64,000 nucleotides of DNA, from NCBI RefSeq assembly GCF_003480315.1, contig NZ_QUIV01000006.1:99092-163091 (forward strand). Direction: 5' to 3'. Source of the DNA: Clostridium sp. AM33-3 (lineage in GTDB: Bacteria; Bacillota; Clostridia; Lachnospirales; Lachnospiraceae). This document shows positions 7,612 to 15,900 of the stretch, one piece after another. The first letter of the stretch is position 1; each line of letters begins with the position of its first letter. The notes beneath the pieces are model-generated. The model saw nothing but the letters and a program-made list of their open reading frames with translations. It was not told the origin of the DNA and did not search any database. A program made the position numbers and the translations under genes.

Positions 7612-8802
7612 TTATATAGCCACCGGGAAAGTGGCCTTCTTGCCATCATACACCTCACCCTTCCGAACAATGGTAGGCTGTCCTTCCGGAGAATCCGCCA
7701 CCACCAGATAAACACCGTTGTTCTGGTCTTCCTGCTGGATCTCTTCCTTCATAGCTTCGATCTTGGCTTTCTTCTCGGCTTTGACCCTCGCCTCATAGGC
7801 TTTCTGCCATCCGCTTTCCTTTCGCCGCAGATAGGCGGCATGGGCCTTCTCCTTCTTTTTACGCTCGATCTCTATAGCTTCAAGTTCTTCAGCCGTCGGC
7901 TCTTTCACGAAATCCGGCGGGAGATATCTGCCGATGAAATTGAAGTAGATCTCGATCTCCTGTGAGCAGTTGATAGATCCCTTCACATCGCGTTCATGGA
8001 CAAGGATCTTGTCGATAAGTTCCAGAAGCATCTGGTTCGTAAGGTCCTCAAAGTTCGCGTACTTGTCGATCAGGGTGATGAACCGCTCGGCATTGTGGGC
8101 ATTCTTGTTGTATTCCTGAACCGACTGCTCACAGACCCGGACTTCCTCGGCCAGTTTCTTGCGCTCGGCTTCATAGGACGCGGACAGGAACATATAGCGT
8201 TCATCCGGGAGCTTGCCAAGTATATTGTCCTCATAGATGCGGCAGATCAGCTTTTCCAGTTCATCCAAACGGCGGTTATCGGCCTCTATGGTCTGCTTCT
8301 TTTTTACGATATCGGCAGAGCTTTTCTTGTCCTGCGCCTCGATGACGGTTTTGGTAAACGCTTCACGATCGATCTTGGAATACTCGGCTATCGCCTTAAG
8401 CAGGTCCTTTATCAGGATCAGCACGTTTTCCTCTGAAACCCTGTGCTGTGTCGGGCAGAGTGTCCCGACCGGGACTTTGGAGTAGGCGGAGCAGGTGTAC
8501 TGGGCCTCACGCTTACCGTTGTTGACCCTGTGGACGTACATCTTCGCACCGCAGTCAGCGCAGTACATCAGCCCTGTCAGCAAGTGGACTTCACCCCATC
8601 CGTCGGGATATCGCCTGACATTACTGCGGATCTTCTGAACCAGATCGAATGTGAGCTGATCGATGATCGGCTCTTGAGTATTCTCAAAGATCACCCAGTT
8701 GTCCTGAGAAACATAATGGCTCTTCTTATCCTTGAAATGCTTCGCGGTCTTAAAGTTGACCGTGTGTCCCAGATATTCCGGCTTTCTGAGAATACCACAT
8801 AT
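7612..8802 (-). pseudogene. Large serine recombinase, catalytic domain missing
   Basis: The frame from 8802 to 7612 encodes only the C-terminal two thirds of a large serine recombinase: the recombinase domain remnant (ICGILRKPEYLGHTV...), the zinc ribbon (CADCGAKM, CPTQHR) and the long coiled coil ending in a Lys/Glu-rich tail. The N-terminal resolvase domain with the catalytic serine is absent. At 8790-8804 its sequence is joined, in a different frame, to a pcfB fragment through a shared stretch around ATATGTGGTATT. No start codon or ribosome site precedes it. The C-terminus looks complete, so a deletion removed the front half. Confidence 0.85.
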
Positions 8803-9077
8803 TTCGGTGGGTCTGTTGTCTTGTCTTTCTTGACGGCAAAATCAACATTATATTTACGAGCTACCCGCTCAAAGGATTTGATATTGCCGTCCGTCACTTC
8901 GATAGACGAAACTCCCACGCCTTCACCAACCAGCTTTTTCACAGAAGTTTTACCATGCGTTTTCTGTGCTTTCTGCCTGCGGTGGTTCAGATACATCCGC
9001 ATTGCAACCTTCAAGACGTTGGCATCCAGTTTAGCGGTCTTAATTACAAGAGCGATTGTTTTCTGCGTTACTTCCTC
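8790..9077 (-). pseudogene. pcfB (DUF3801) fragment
   Basis: The minus-strand frame starting EEVTQKTIALVIKT at 9077 and continuing through HGKTSVKKLVGEGVGVSSIEV and FERVARKYNVDFAVKKD to DPPKYVVF matches the PcfB family, a relaxosome/coupling accessory protein of conjugative elements. It lacks the first two or so codons at a junction with the RepA reading frame and is cut after KYVVF where the recombinase remnant begins. A functional product is not expected. Confidence 0.75.
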
Positions 9078-10003
9078 TTAACTTCTGCCTGATAATAACT
9101 GTTTATCGTTGCCGGGGCATTATACAGGGCGGTCAGAAGATACGCTTTAATATTCCCAACCTTGGTCGTATTCCGGTTCAGACAGAACAGCACATATTCG
9201 ATATGCGAATAATTCAGTTTCATAAACCTGCTTTTTACCAAAGCAACTGGTTTTTCTACTCCTGCAATGCGAATCATACTGTCCTCCGGCATCATCATAA
9301 CTTCAACTATCAGTTCTACCAGTTCATCTACATCTTCCTTTGCATGATATTGATAATCAATGTTTTCATGGATCACTTCACGATATGCTCTCATCTCCTC
9401 CATCACATCTTTTTTCTTTTGGAAATTATCTGATGTGATTGGATAAGATTGATTTATCTCAGTTTCATTAATATCAGTCTTGTTAATATCAGTATTATTA
9501 GATTGTGATTTCGGGCATTCTGGATTTGTGATTTCCACTATTCCGGAATGATGATTTTCACTATTTTGGAATTGTGATTCTGGAAATTCTGGATTTGTGG
9601 TTTCCACCATTCTTGAATTGTGATTTTCACTATTCTGGAATTGTGATTCCCCATAATCCTGAATTGTGGTTTTCACTACTCCTGAATGATGATTTTCACA
9701 ATTCAGAGAAATGCCTGTTTTCCCCTTGTTTTCTGCTTCTTGTTGCAAATCTACACATTCCTCATGTCTTTTCTGTTTCGATTGCAAATCTGCAATTTTT
9801 TTATGATCTTCCTGCTCAGATTGCAGATCTGCACAATTACCTGTCGGCTTTTGATCTGGAACCTCTCTGATCATAAAATTTTTCACATAAATAACATTCG
9901 GTTTTCCCAGTCCCAGACGTTTCTTCTCTATCAATCCAATCCCATTACTGCTGTCCAGCTCTTTTACCAGTTTCACTGCCTTTTGAGTTCCGCAGTTCAT
10001 CAA
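9068..10003 (-). pseudogene. RepA-like replication initiator (DUF6017), N-terminus deleted
   Basis: 311 codons beginning MMNCGTQKAVKLVKELDSS, which in intact relatives is preceded by roughly 90 residues of the RepA N-terminal domain. The rest contains a hydrophilic, repetitive linker (residues about 95-185) and the DUF6017 C-terminal domain (YREVIHENIDYQYH...NIKAYLLTALYNAP). The N-terminal DNA-binding part is missing because the frame is joined near 10003-10010 to the first codons of a parB-like gene. It may be translated weakly, but as an initiator it is probably dead. The 3' end is also a junction with pcfB. Confidence 0.75.
9490..9710. repeat. Imperfect repeats in the RepA linker
   Basis: Several degenerate units of about 40-60 bp built on GATTTTCACTATTCTGGAAT and TTGTGATTCC encode repeated SQFQNSENHHSG-(I/V)VE-(I/T)TNPE segments. 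They are in-frame protein repeats, not a CRISPR: the units touch each other and vary continuously. Such linkers in this initiator family vary by recombination. Confidence 0.65.
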
Positions 10004-10023
10004 GCTGAATATCTTTTTTCGGT

Positions 10024-10800
10024 CTACGCATGTTTCAACACCTCCTGAACCAGTTCCAGATAGCTGTCTGCCCCCTTGCTTTTTCCATCATAGGCAAAGA
10101 TACTTACACCCTCCGATGCTGTTTCTGCAAGGCTTTCTGTTCTCGGAATCGTCTGCTCAAAAATCTTAATGTCACTTCCGTATGTAGTTTTGATTGCCTG
10201 TTTGTTTCTCTTGGCATTATTGTAACGGCAATTATCCATTGTGAATAAAATGCCTTCTATCTGTAAATCTGGATTAAATCTCTGATGGATTCCTTTTACC
10301 ACTTTCAGTAATTCCATAAGTCCATCCGCCGCATAATATTGTGGCTGTACCGGTATCAGAACACTGTCCGCTGCACTTAATGCATTGATTGTCAGCATCC
10401 CCAATGATGGCATACAGTCAATCAGAATATAATCATATTCATCCTTCAGCAGTTCCAGATACTCTTTCAGTACTTTTTCCCTATCCTCAACAGTAAATAA
10501 GGACATATCCATTCCGGCAAGCAATTTATTGGACGGAATCAGATCCATCCCTTCTTCATGGTGCAAGACTGCTTCCTTTGGATCAAACTCCAGTCCCATG
10601 ATGATATTTTCCATCATACTCTTTAAAGTCACTTTGAGATTTTTGGGAAATCCCAGTCCCATTGTCAGATGTCCCTGCGGATCTGCATCTACCAGCACTA
10701 CTTTTTTCCCATTCTTTGTCAGTCCGGCTCCCAGATTGATGGTTGTCGTTGTTTTGGCTACTCCGCCCTTCTGATTTGCAATAGCAATTACTTTACACAT
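10024..10800 (-). CDS. parA: ParA-type partition ATPase
   Basis: 258-residue ParA/Soj ATPase for segregation of the circular form of the element. Deviant Walker A KGGVAKTTTT is at residues 11-20, the A' motif is VLVDADPQG and Walker B is YILIDCMPSLG. It lacks an N-terminal HTH. A second start, ATG at 10029-10031 overlapping the parA stop, opens MRRPKKDIQL, the beginning of a parB-like gene that is deleted after about ten codons and joined to the truncated repA. ParA thus remains intact but without visible ParB. Confidence 0.92.
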   Translation of the reverse strand: MCKVIAIANQKGGVAKTTTTINLGAGLTKNGKKVVLVDADPQGHLTMGLGFPKNLKVTLKSMMENIIMGLEFDPKEAVLHHEEGMDLIPSNKLLAGMDMSLFTVEDREKVLKEYLELLKDEYDYILIDCMPSLGMLTINALSAADSVLIPVQPQYYAADGLMELLKVVKGIHQRFNPDLQIEGILFTMDNCRYNNAKRNKQAIKTTYGSDIKIFEQTIPRTESLAETASEGVSIFAYDGKSKGADSYLELVQEVLKHA

Positions 10801-10815
10801 ATACTTTCCTCCGAT

Positions 10816-10980
10816 TTACTGTTTTTCTTCTACTTCTACATAAACACGAAAATATTTACTTGTTCCTTTATTTGCATAAGCATCAGATACTTCCAGGACA
10901 TCCAATTCTTTATGCTTTTCCAAAATACGACGAAACCATTGAATATCCTTTAAAGTACCCTGTAATCTAATTTTCAGCAT
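10816..10980 (-). CDS. DUF3970-family protein
   Basis: 54-residue protein starting MLKIRLQGTLKDIQWF, with the DUF3970 pattern (strand, helix WFRRILEKH, then YFRVYVEVE strand). Function unknown. Its start overlaps the end of the DUF6075 gene by 14 bp and it lies 15 bp before parA, so all three are one transcript. The pair DUF6075-DUF3970 next to ParA is common in Clostridia plasmids and ICEs. Confidence 0.8.
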   Translation of the reverse strand: MLKIRLQGTLKDIQWFRRILEKHKELDVLEVSDAYANKGTSKYFRVYVEVEEKQ

Positions 10981-11440
10981 ACATATCCTCCCAGTCTTTG
11001 TAAAAACAATACTCTGGATAACGGATTTTAATGGCTTCCCAAAAATACCGGGCATATCCGCAGCAAAACAGATCTTCTACGGTATAATACTGACACTCTT
11101 TTAACTGATCTTCCTCTGCCTCATAATCTCCGACACTTGGTGTTCCATTACAGTAAAGGTTAAATGCCATACGGACAATCCGTAAACTTCCACTAGTCTG
11201 CCATCCTTCCAGCAGGCATTCCGTTTTTACACATCCAGTTTTAAAATTATAGATTTTATTCACATTATTTCTTGTGTCTCTGTCGATACCCAGGCAATAA
11301 ACCAAAGCCCGATGGTAGACATCCTGATATCTGCATTTTTTCAGATATTCCTCATAAAATTTTTCGTGTTCCCTGCTCTTGAAAGTAATTGTGCGAGAAT
11401 TGCTATTCTCTGCTCTTAACGCTGTGTTTGTCATTTTCAT
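10967..11440 (-). CDS. DUF6075-family protein
   Basis: 157 residues with the DUF6075 hallmarks: TFKSREHEKFYEEYL, YHRALVYCLGID, GCVKTECLLEGWQTSGS, FNLYCNGTP and DLFCCGYARYFW. Many conserved cysteines but no simple zinc motif. No membrane segment. Found in the replication/partition region of Clostridia mobile elements; molecular role unknown. Translation start is the ATG at 11440 behind AGGAGG-like sequence (TCAGGAGGAAAATG). Confidence 0.85.
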   Translation of the reverse strand: MKMTNTALRAENSNSRTITFKSREHEKFYEEYLKKCRYQDVYHRALVYCLGIDRDTRNNVNKIYNFKTGCVKTECLLEGWQTSGSLRIVRMAFNLYCNGTPSVGDYEAEEDQLKECQYYTVEDLFCCGYARYFWEAIKIRYPEYCFYKDWEDMYAEN

Positions 11441-11719
11441 TTTCCTCCTGAATTTTTAATATTTTGGTATAAAAAGACACTCCATTTCTGGAATGCCCCA
11501 TAAAAAATAGGGACACCCGCTTTTAACAAGTATCCCTATAATCTATCAAATATCTGATAGTCCACTATTCACTTTCATATTCAGGATTTTTTGTGTTCCC
11601 CGTACCGAGGTCTAAGGCAACCACAACGGTGACTCTCTGCACAAGCAACTTTTCCTTGTGATTTTCACCGATTTTGTTGAAACTGAAAAACTCTACAAAG
11701 TGCGTAAATTCAAGGATTT

Positions 11720-13396
11720 CTAGATATCTTTCCTTTGTAGTCCCACCACAGTTTCAACGGTATTCCCTTTGTCCCACAAAAGTTCCGTAACTTCCCCGCC
11801 ATCCTTGAACACCGGAAAATTCAGGCCAATCCGCTTTAGCGGATATTCAGACTCGTCATTCCTGTAAATTTCAATTTCCTTAATCAAGGCTGTGACCACA
11901 TTTCTCTTTTCTTCGTCATTTATTATATTATAAACGCAATCGAAATTCACCATGATTTTGTAAATATTCTCAAGAGTAATTGCCTGCTGCTTAATTGCAT
12001 CTCGCCGAAGTCTGGCATCTTCGATTTTTTCCTCCAGCTCAACAATGACATCATATAGGGAATCTAACCGCAAGGTCATATCATGGAGCTTTCGTTCCCG
12101 GTATTTTGCATCAGCAGGGAGACTGTCAATTTCCCGTTCCAATCTTGTTTTATTCAGATCAACTTCCTTCAGCTTTGCCTGATAGCCCTCCAGTTCTTTA
12201 TCCACTGCTTTCGTGTCAATCTGAACGCCAATCCGTTTTTTAATGGCTTGGGCATATTCCTCATTCCTTACGATCTCACGAATTGCCTCAATGACCATCG
12301 GTTCAATATCAGTCTTTTTCAGCATTGCCTTATATTCACAATGCTTACCCCTGACCATCCTATTCCGACTACATACATAATAGTAAATTTCTTTGTAAGT
12401 GCCATCTTTATTTGTCCATGCGTGTTTATTCGTATACATGGGACTTCCACAAACCGGGCATTTCAGCAGACCGGATAACAAATGAACTCGATCCCGTCCA
12501 ATTTTTGACGGTTGCTTTACTCCGGTTCTAAGACGCTTGGCATGAGCCTTTTCCCATACCTCCTCACTAACGATTCCTTTATGCTGTCCCTCTGTCAGAA
12601 TGTAATCGTCATTTCTTTTCATCTGGTAATCGTTTTTTGTGCCTTTGACTTTTTCCTTCGTTCTCCGTCCATAAGCAATTTTACCGCAATAAACCGGGTT
12701 ATCCAATATCAGTTTAATAAAATGTCCTGTCCAATCCTCTAATGTGCCATTCTGCCTCGGAATTTTCCGTATACCTTGTAAGTTCAACTGATTCGCAATA
12801 CCACCCAAACCGATTTCCGATGAAGTATATAATTCAAAAATCTTCCGTATTGCCACAGCCTCTGTTTCTTCAATCATCAGCTTGTTATCTTCCAGTGTAT
12901 ATCCGTAGGGAGCAAAGCCACCATTCCATCCACCCTGCCGTGCCTTTTCGCGCCGCCCGTTCATCGTCTGCTCGATAATATTCTCACGCTCAATCTCAGC
13001 CACAGCAGATAGTACAGAAATCAAAAGTTTTCCGCTTGTCTGAGAGGAATCAATCCCTTCTTCTATGCAAATCAGATTTACACCATAAGATTGAACCAAC
13101 TCCAAAGAGTTAAGTATATCTGCTGCATTACGACCAAACCGTGACAGCTTATACACTAAAATATAGTCAATGTCCAAGCCATCCTCAATATCTCTGAGCA
13201 TTTTTTGAAAGGCAGGCCGTCCCTCAATGGATTTACCGGATTTACCGGCATCTTCATAAGTATCAACAACGATCATTTCCTCACGATCCGCAAATCGTGT
13301 CAGCATATTTTTTTGACCTTCCAGGCTGTATCCGTCCACTTGCATCTCTGTGCTGACCCTCGGATACAAAACACAGCGTTTTCCATATCGGTTCAT
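11720..13396 (-). CDS. Large serine recombinase (Tn4451/TnpX-like)
   Basis: 558-residue site-specific recombinase. The resolvase domain (1-150) has YPRVST with the nucleophile S15, then SRFGRNAADIL and the E helix VAEIERENI. The recombinase domain (about 175-290) is followed by a zinc ribbon (CPVCGSPM about 315 and C-x-C further on) and a coiled coil (about 400-470). The protein is complete and could integrate and excise an element within this window; ends of that element are not obvious. It resembles the truncated copy at 7612-8802 in architecture but is a different lineage. Confidence 0.92.
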   Translation of the reverse strand: MNRYGKRCVLYPRVSTEMQVDGYSLEGQKNMLTRFADREEMIVVDTYEDAGKSGKSIEGRPAFQKMLRDIEDGLDIDYILVYKLSRFGRNAADILNSLELVQSYGVNLICIEEGIDSSQTSGKLLISVLSAVAEIERENIIEQTMNGRREKARQGGWNGGFAPYGYTLEDNKLMIEETEAVAIRKIFELYTSSEIGLGGIANQLNLQGIRKIPRQNGTLEDWTGHFIKLILDNPVYCGKIAYGRRTKEKVKGTKNDYQMKRNDDYILTEGQHKGIVSEEVWEKAHAKRLRTGVKQPSKIGRDRVHLLSGLLKCPVCGSPMYTNKHAWTNKDGTYKEIYYYVCSRNRMVRGKHCEYKAMLKKTDIEPMVIEAIREIVRNEEYAQAIKKRIGVQIDTKAVDKELEGYQAKLKEVDLNKTRLEREIDSLPADAKYRERKLHDMTLRLDSLYDVIVELEEKIEDARLRRDAIKQQAITLENIYKIMVNFDCVYNIINDEEKRNVVTALIKEIEIYRNDESEYPLKRIGLNFPVFKDGGEVTELLWDKGNTVETVVGLQRKDI

Positions 13397-13451
13397 AATT
13401 CATACCTCCAAAATTTACTTTTGGAAAATATCCTATGTAAAGCTGCGATTC

Positions 13452-13613
13452 TCACGCAGCTCCGTCAACCTCGCCCAGCACTCTCATACCATATTTCTCG
13501 ATGATATGTGCCAGCGAAGTGATAAACGCTTCAAATTTTTGTTCCGCCAGACGTTCTTCTGACCGGATTTCATCTGAAGGAATCAATGCGCTTTTATTCT
13601 GGATATTCTCCAT
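13452..13613 (-). CDS. Small protein between MazF and recombinase (53 aa)
   Basis: Starts MENIQNKSALIPSDEIR, is acidic, and ends RVLGEVDGAA. It is too short for routine calling but is flanked on the same strand by the MazF-like gene and the recombinase, an arrangement I recall from several Clostridia elements. It might be the MazF antitoxin or a recombination directionality factor. Neither is shown by sequence. Confidence 0.55.
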   Translation of the reverse strand: MENIQNKSALIPSDEIRSEERLAEQKFEAFITSLAHIIEKYGMRVLGEVDGAA

Positions 13614-13692
13614 TCAGAATCACCTCCGCAATTCCTAACGAAATTATAACTCTACTTGCACGGCCTGAAAATGATACGGCCTTTCGGCACTT

Positions 13693-14046
13693 TTATGTAA
13701 TCCCCAGACTGCACAAGAGCGTCTTGTTTATGTTTTCCATGTCATCCTTGTTTAGATGACCAATATAGTTTTTTAACCTCGACTTGTCGATTGTTCTGAT
13801 CTGTTCCAGCATAACAACAGATGGTTTCACCAAACCGCATCTGTCATTTAAGTGGTAATGCGTGGGGAACTTTCTGCTTTTTTTGCTTACACTGGTAATT
13901 GCTGCAATAATAATCGTAGGACTGAAACAATTTCCCACATTATTTTGAAGAATGAGTACGGGACGAGAGCCACTTTGTTCAGAGCCGATACCAGGGCTTA
14001 AATCAGCCGAATATATGTCACCTCGATGGAATTTTTCAAACATCAC
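13693..14046 (-). CDS. PemK/MazF-family protein
   Basis: 117-residue PemK/MazF fold protein: FHRGDIYSADLSPGIGSEQSG followed by RPVLILQN, TSVSK and PTHYHL, with the conserved R and the loop typical of mRNA interferases. Active toxins cleave mRNA at short sequence motifs. No standard MazE gene is upstream; the nearest small gene is the 53-aa one downstream. Solitary MazF homologues in integrative elements may act in stabilisation or regulation. Confidence 0.85.
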   Translation of the reverse strand: MMFEKFHRGDIYSADLSPGIGSEQSGSRPVLILQNNVGNCFSPTIIIAAITSVSKKSRKFPTHYHLNDRCGLVKPSVVMLEQIRTIDKSRLKNYIGHLNKDDMENINKTLLCSLGIT

Positions 14047-14528
14047 TCTCGCCTCCTTAATATCTTAATACTTAAACAGCCGCACCAGTCTGAAAGAAAT
14101 CTTCGGATAAAAACCTGGTGCGGCTACTGTTATTCTGTTCGGATTACTCGTCATATTTGCCACGCCCCCTGACGATGGGAACACAACAGGTCTCCGCTGG
14201 CGCGGCTGTCATAACTCCGCAGCATCGTTCGTATCGTGTGCCACAGGGTTCCCCCCAAGTCTTTGGCGGGCCGTGAGGAAGTATCTTTAAGCCCCCATGC
14301 AGTCATCGCGCCGGATCTGCCACAATCCGTTTTATGAAATCGTAGATCGCTCCGAAGCAGTTCTTTCATCACCTCCCTGACTGCTCCATCTTCGCGGCGT
14401 TTCACATTCGCTCGTACATGAGTTATGTACCTGTTGTGCTGTCTATTCAGTTTTCAAAGATCTTGAGGTCACGAGGATAGCGTGTCCTTCTAATAACCGT
14501 GAGGCTTTGAGCCTTTCTTTCAGGGGCG
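14047..14528. other. 480-bp region with a long dyad, no supported gene
   Basis: The clearest structure is a perfect 11-bp inverted repeat, AGCCGCACCAG at 14078-14088 and CTGGTGCGGCT at 14115-14125, just upstream of the MazF gene. It could form a hairpin or be a recombinase or regulator site. The remainder is GC-richer than its neighbours; a frame at 14151-14405 on the minus strand has no recognisable domain or convincing ribosome site. Confidence 0.45.
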
Positions 14529-14954
14529 TTACAGACGATTTTTAAGGAAAGTCTCCATGTTCCGAAGGCCGCGCTGGATAGATTCGCTGACCGATGCAAC
14601 GCTGACTCCTTCGCTCTTGGCAATCGCTGATTCTGTCAGTCCTAGGAAGTAGTAAGCATAGATGCGCTTGGCCTGCTTGTCCGGCAGAGCGGCAATCGCA
14701 GCGTGAAGCTGCTCCATCGTCACTTTGCGCTCATACAGCTCACAAGGGGTCATGGAAACGAAAAGGGCATCATACTCAATTCCGTCTCCGCGATCCAGAG
14801 AATAATGCGCCTTGTGGTAATATGTACGGCGGCGGTATGCGGCCTCCAGGCGGTCATGCTCTTTCATAACAGCGGCTACTTCATCAGGAACCTCAATAAT
14901 GTAATCGGTCTTATAAAAATCGGGATACTGCTCCCGCAGATTGATCTTGGTCAT
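14529..14954 (-). CDS. Sigma-70-like regulatory factor of the element
   Basis: 141 residues from the ATG at 14954 (ATGGAGGAAATT upstream). The C-terminal 70 residues form a sigma region 4 helix-turn-helix (LTESAIAKSEGVSVASVSESI), preceded by a helical linker; region 2 is not evident. Tn916 Orf7-like and related ICE sigma factors activate excision or transfer genes, so a similar role is likely. Monocistronic on the minus strand. Confidence 0.75.
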   Translation of the reverse strand: MTKINLREQYPDFYKTDYIIEVPDEVAAVMKEHDRLEAAYRRRTYYHKAHYSLDRGDGIEYDALFVSMTPCELYERKVTMEQLHAAIAALPDKQAKRIYAYYFLGLTESAIAKSEGVSVASVSESIQRGLRNMETFLKNRL

Positions 14955-15444
14955 AATTTCCTCCATTTCAGTTGTTAGGGACAAAGGGCAACCGAAATGG
15001 CTATGGCGGAGAGCGACACCGTGGATGTTCGGGAAAATTCCCGTAAAATCGACAAAGAAAAACGTCAGACGGCCTTAATAGCTGTCTGACGCATTTTGTA
15101 TGATATGTTGTACGATTGTGCGGATTATTTACGCTTGATTGCGCGTGTCCGTGTGTATAATTTCTCTTTGGTAGGTCATTGATTTTTTTAGGTAATCACC
15201 TACCTGAAAACCATAATTCTGCTGAAATAAATAACCGCCCATCGTAGACTCCTCAAACGGCAGTCACGGGCGGTAATGGAAATATGCCCTGCCGTGAAAG
15301 GCCGTTTTTTTTATTGGCCTCCCGTCAGGGCTTTTATGTATATTTTATCTTTCAAAAGTGCATGATAAACACATATCAATACGCGTGATTGGGTGATGGT
15401 AACTTCCTCTTACGCACGATAGAATGTAATAGAGGTGAGCAATC
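14955..15444. other. 490-bp intergenic region with three hairpins
   Basis: Three dyads stand out: CGTCAGAC/GTCTGACG at 15063-15070 and 15084-15091, with T runs on the minus-strand side; ACCGCCC/GGGCGGT spanning about 15234-15274; and GCCCTG/CAGGGC at 15286-15331 with an inner AGGCC/GGCCT and a T run. They separate the leftward sigma gene from the rightward XRE gene. I see no coding sequence; transcription termination, an sRNA or a transfer-origin role are all possible. Confidence 0.5.
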
Positions 15445-15813
15445 ATGCCGGAAGATGTATTTGTATATTTGGGACAGTGCCTCAGAGATGCAAGAGAAGA
15501 ATGTGGACTGACCCAACAGGAGCTTGCGGATCAAACCGGCAGAGGGCTTCGTCATCTCCAGGACATTGAAAAGGGCAGGAAAAATCCGTCTTACGATGTA
15601 CTGGCATCCTTTATCAAGCGATTAGGCATTTCTGCTAATGAGCTGTTTTATCCTGACGCTTCGGAACAGGAAAAGCAAGTACAGCATTTCATGGGAAAGT
15701 TTCTGGCCTGTACCGAGGATGAGCGGCAGATTATCTTGAAAACACTGGATTGTATGGCGGAGCAGTTTATCAGCCGACGTTACAAATCCTCCGATCCGCA
15801 AAATTATGAATAA
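15445..15813 (+). CDS. XRE-family regulator
   Basis: 122 residues with a Cro/C1 HTH in the first 65 (LTQQELADQTGRGLRHLQDIEKGRKNPS split over two helices) and a helical C-terminal tail. ATAGAGGTGAGCAATC precedes the ATG. It is one of few plus-strand genes in this part. It is similar in layout to the XRE protein at 35168-35524 (same IEKGK/R-x-NPS core). Such proteins often repress ICE excision genes; the target here is unknown. Confidence 0.85.
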   Translation: MPEDVFVYLGQCLRDAREECGLTQQELADQTGRGLRHLQDIEKGRKNPSYDVLASFIKRLGISANELFYPDASEQEKQVQHFMGKFLACTEDERQIILKTLDCMAEQFISRRYKSSDPQNYE

Positions 15814-15865
15814 AACCAGCAGGGCAAAATGCAATTTTGCAATTTGTTTCTGTTGGTTTTATTTT
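15812..15865 (+). terminator. Terminator after the XRE gene
   Basis: AAAACCAGCAG (15812-15822) pairs with CTGTTGGTTTT (15850-15860), enclosing a smaller GCAAAAT/ATTTTGC hairpin, and ATTTTG follows. It overlaps the stop codon region of the XRE gene and faces the converging AraC gene. Confidence 0.6.
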
Positions 15866-15900
15866 GCCTCCGGCAGTAGACGTAAATTTTCCCAGCCCCA

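Noticed and set aside
6916-7965. 349-codon plus-strand frame
   Set aside because: Antisense to three supported minus-strand genes and without protein-like features.
9490-9710. Possible CRISPR array
   Set aside because: Repeats are imperfect, adjoining and encode a repeated protein segment; no spacers.
14151-14405. 84-codon minus-strand frame
   Set aside because: No recognisable domain; likely chance opening in a GC-rich intergenic stretch.
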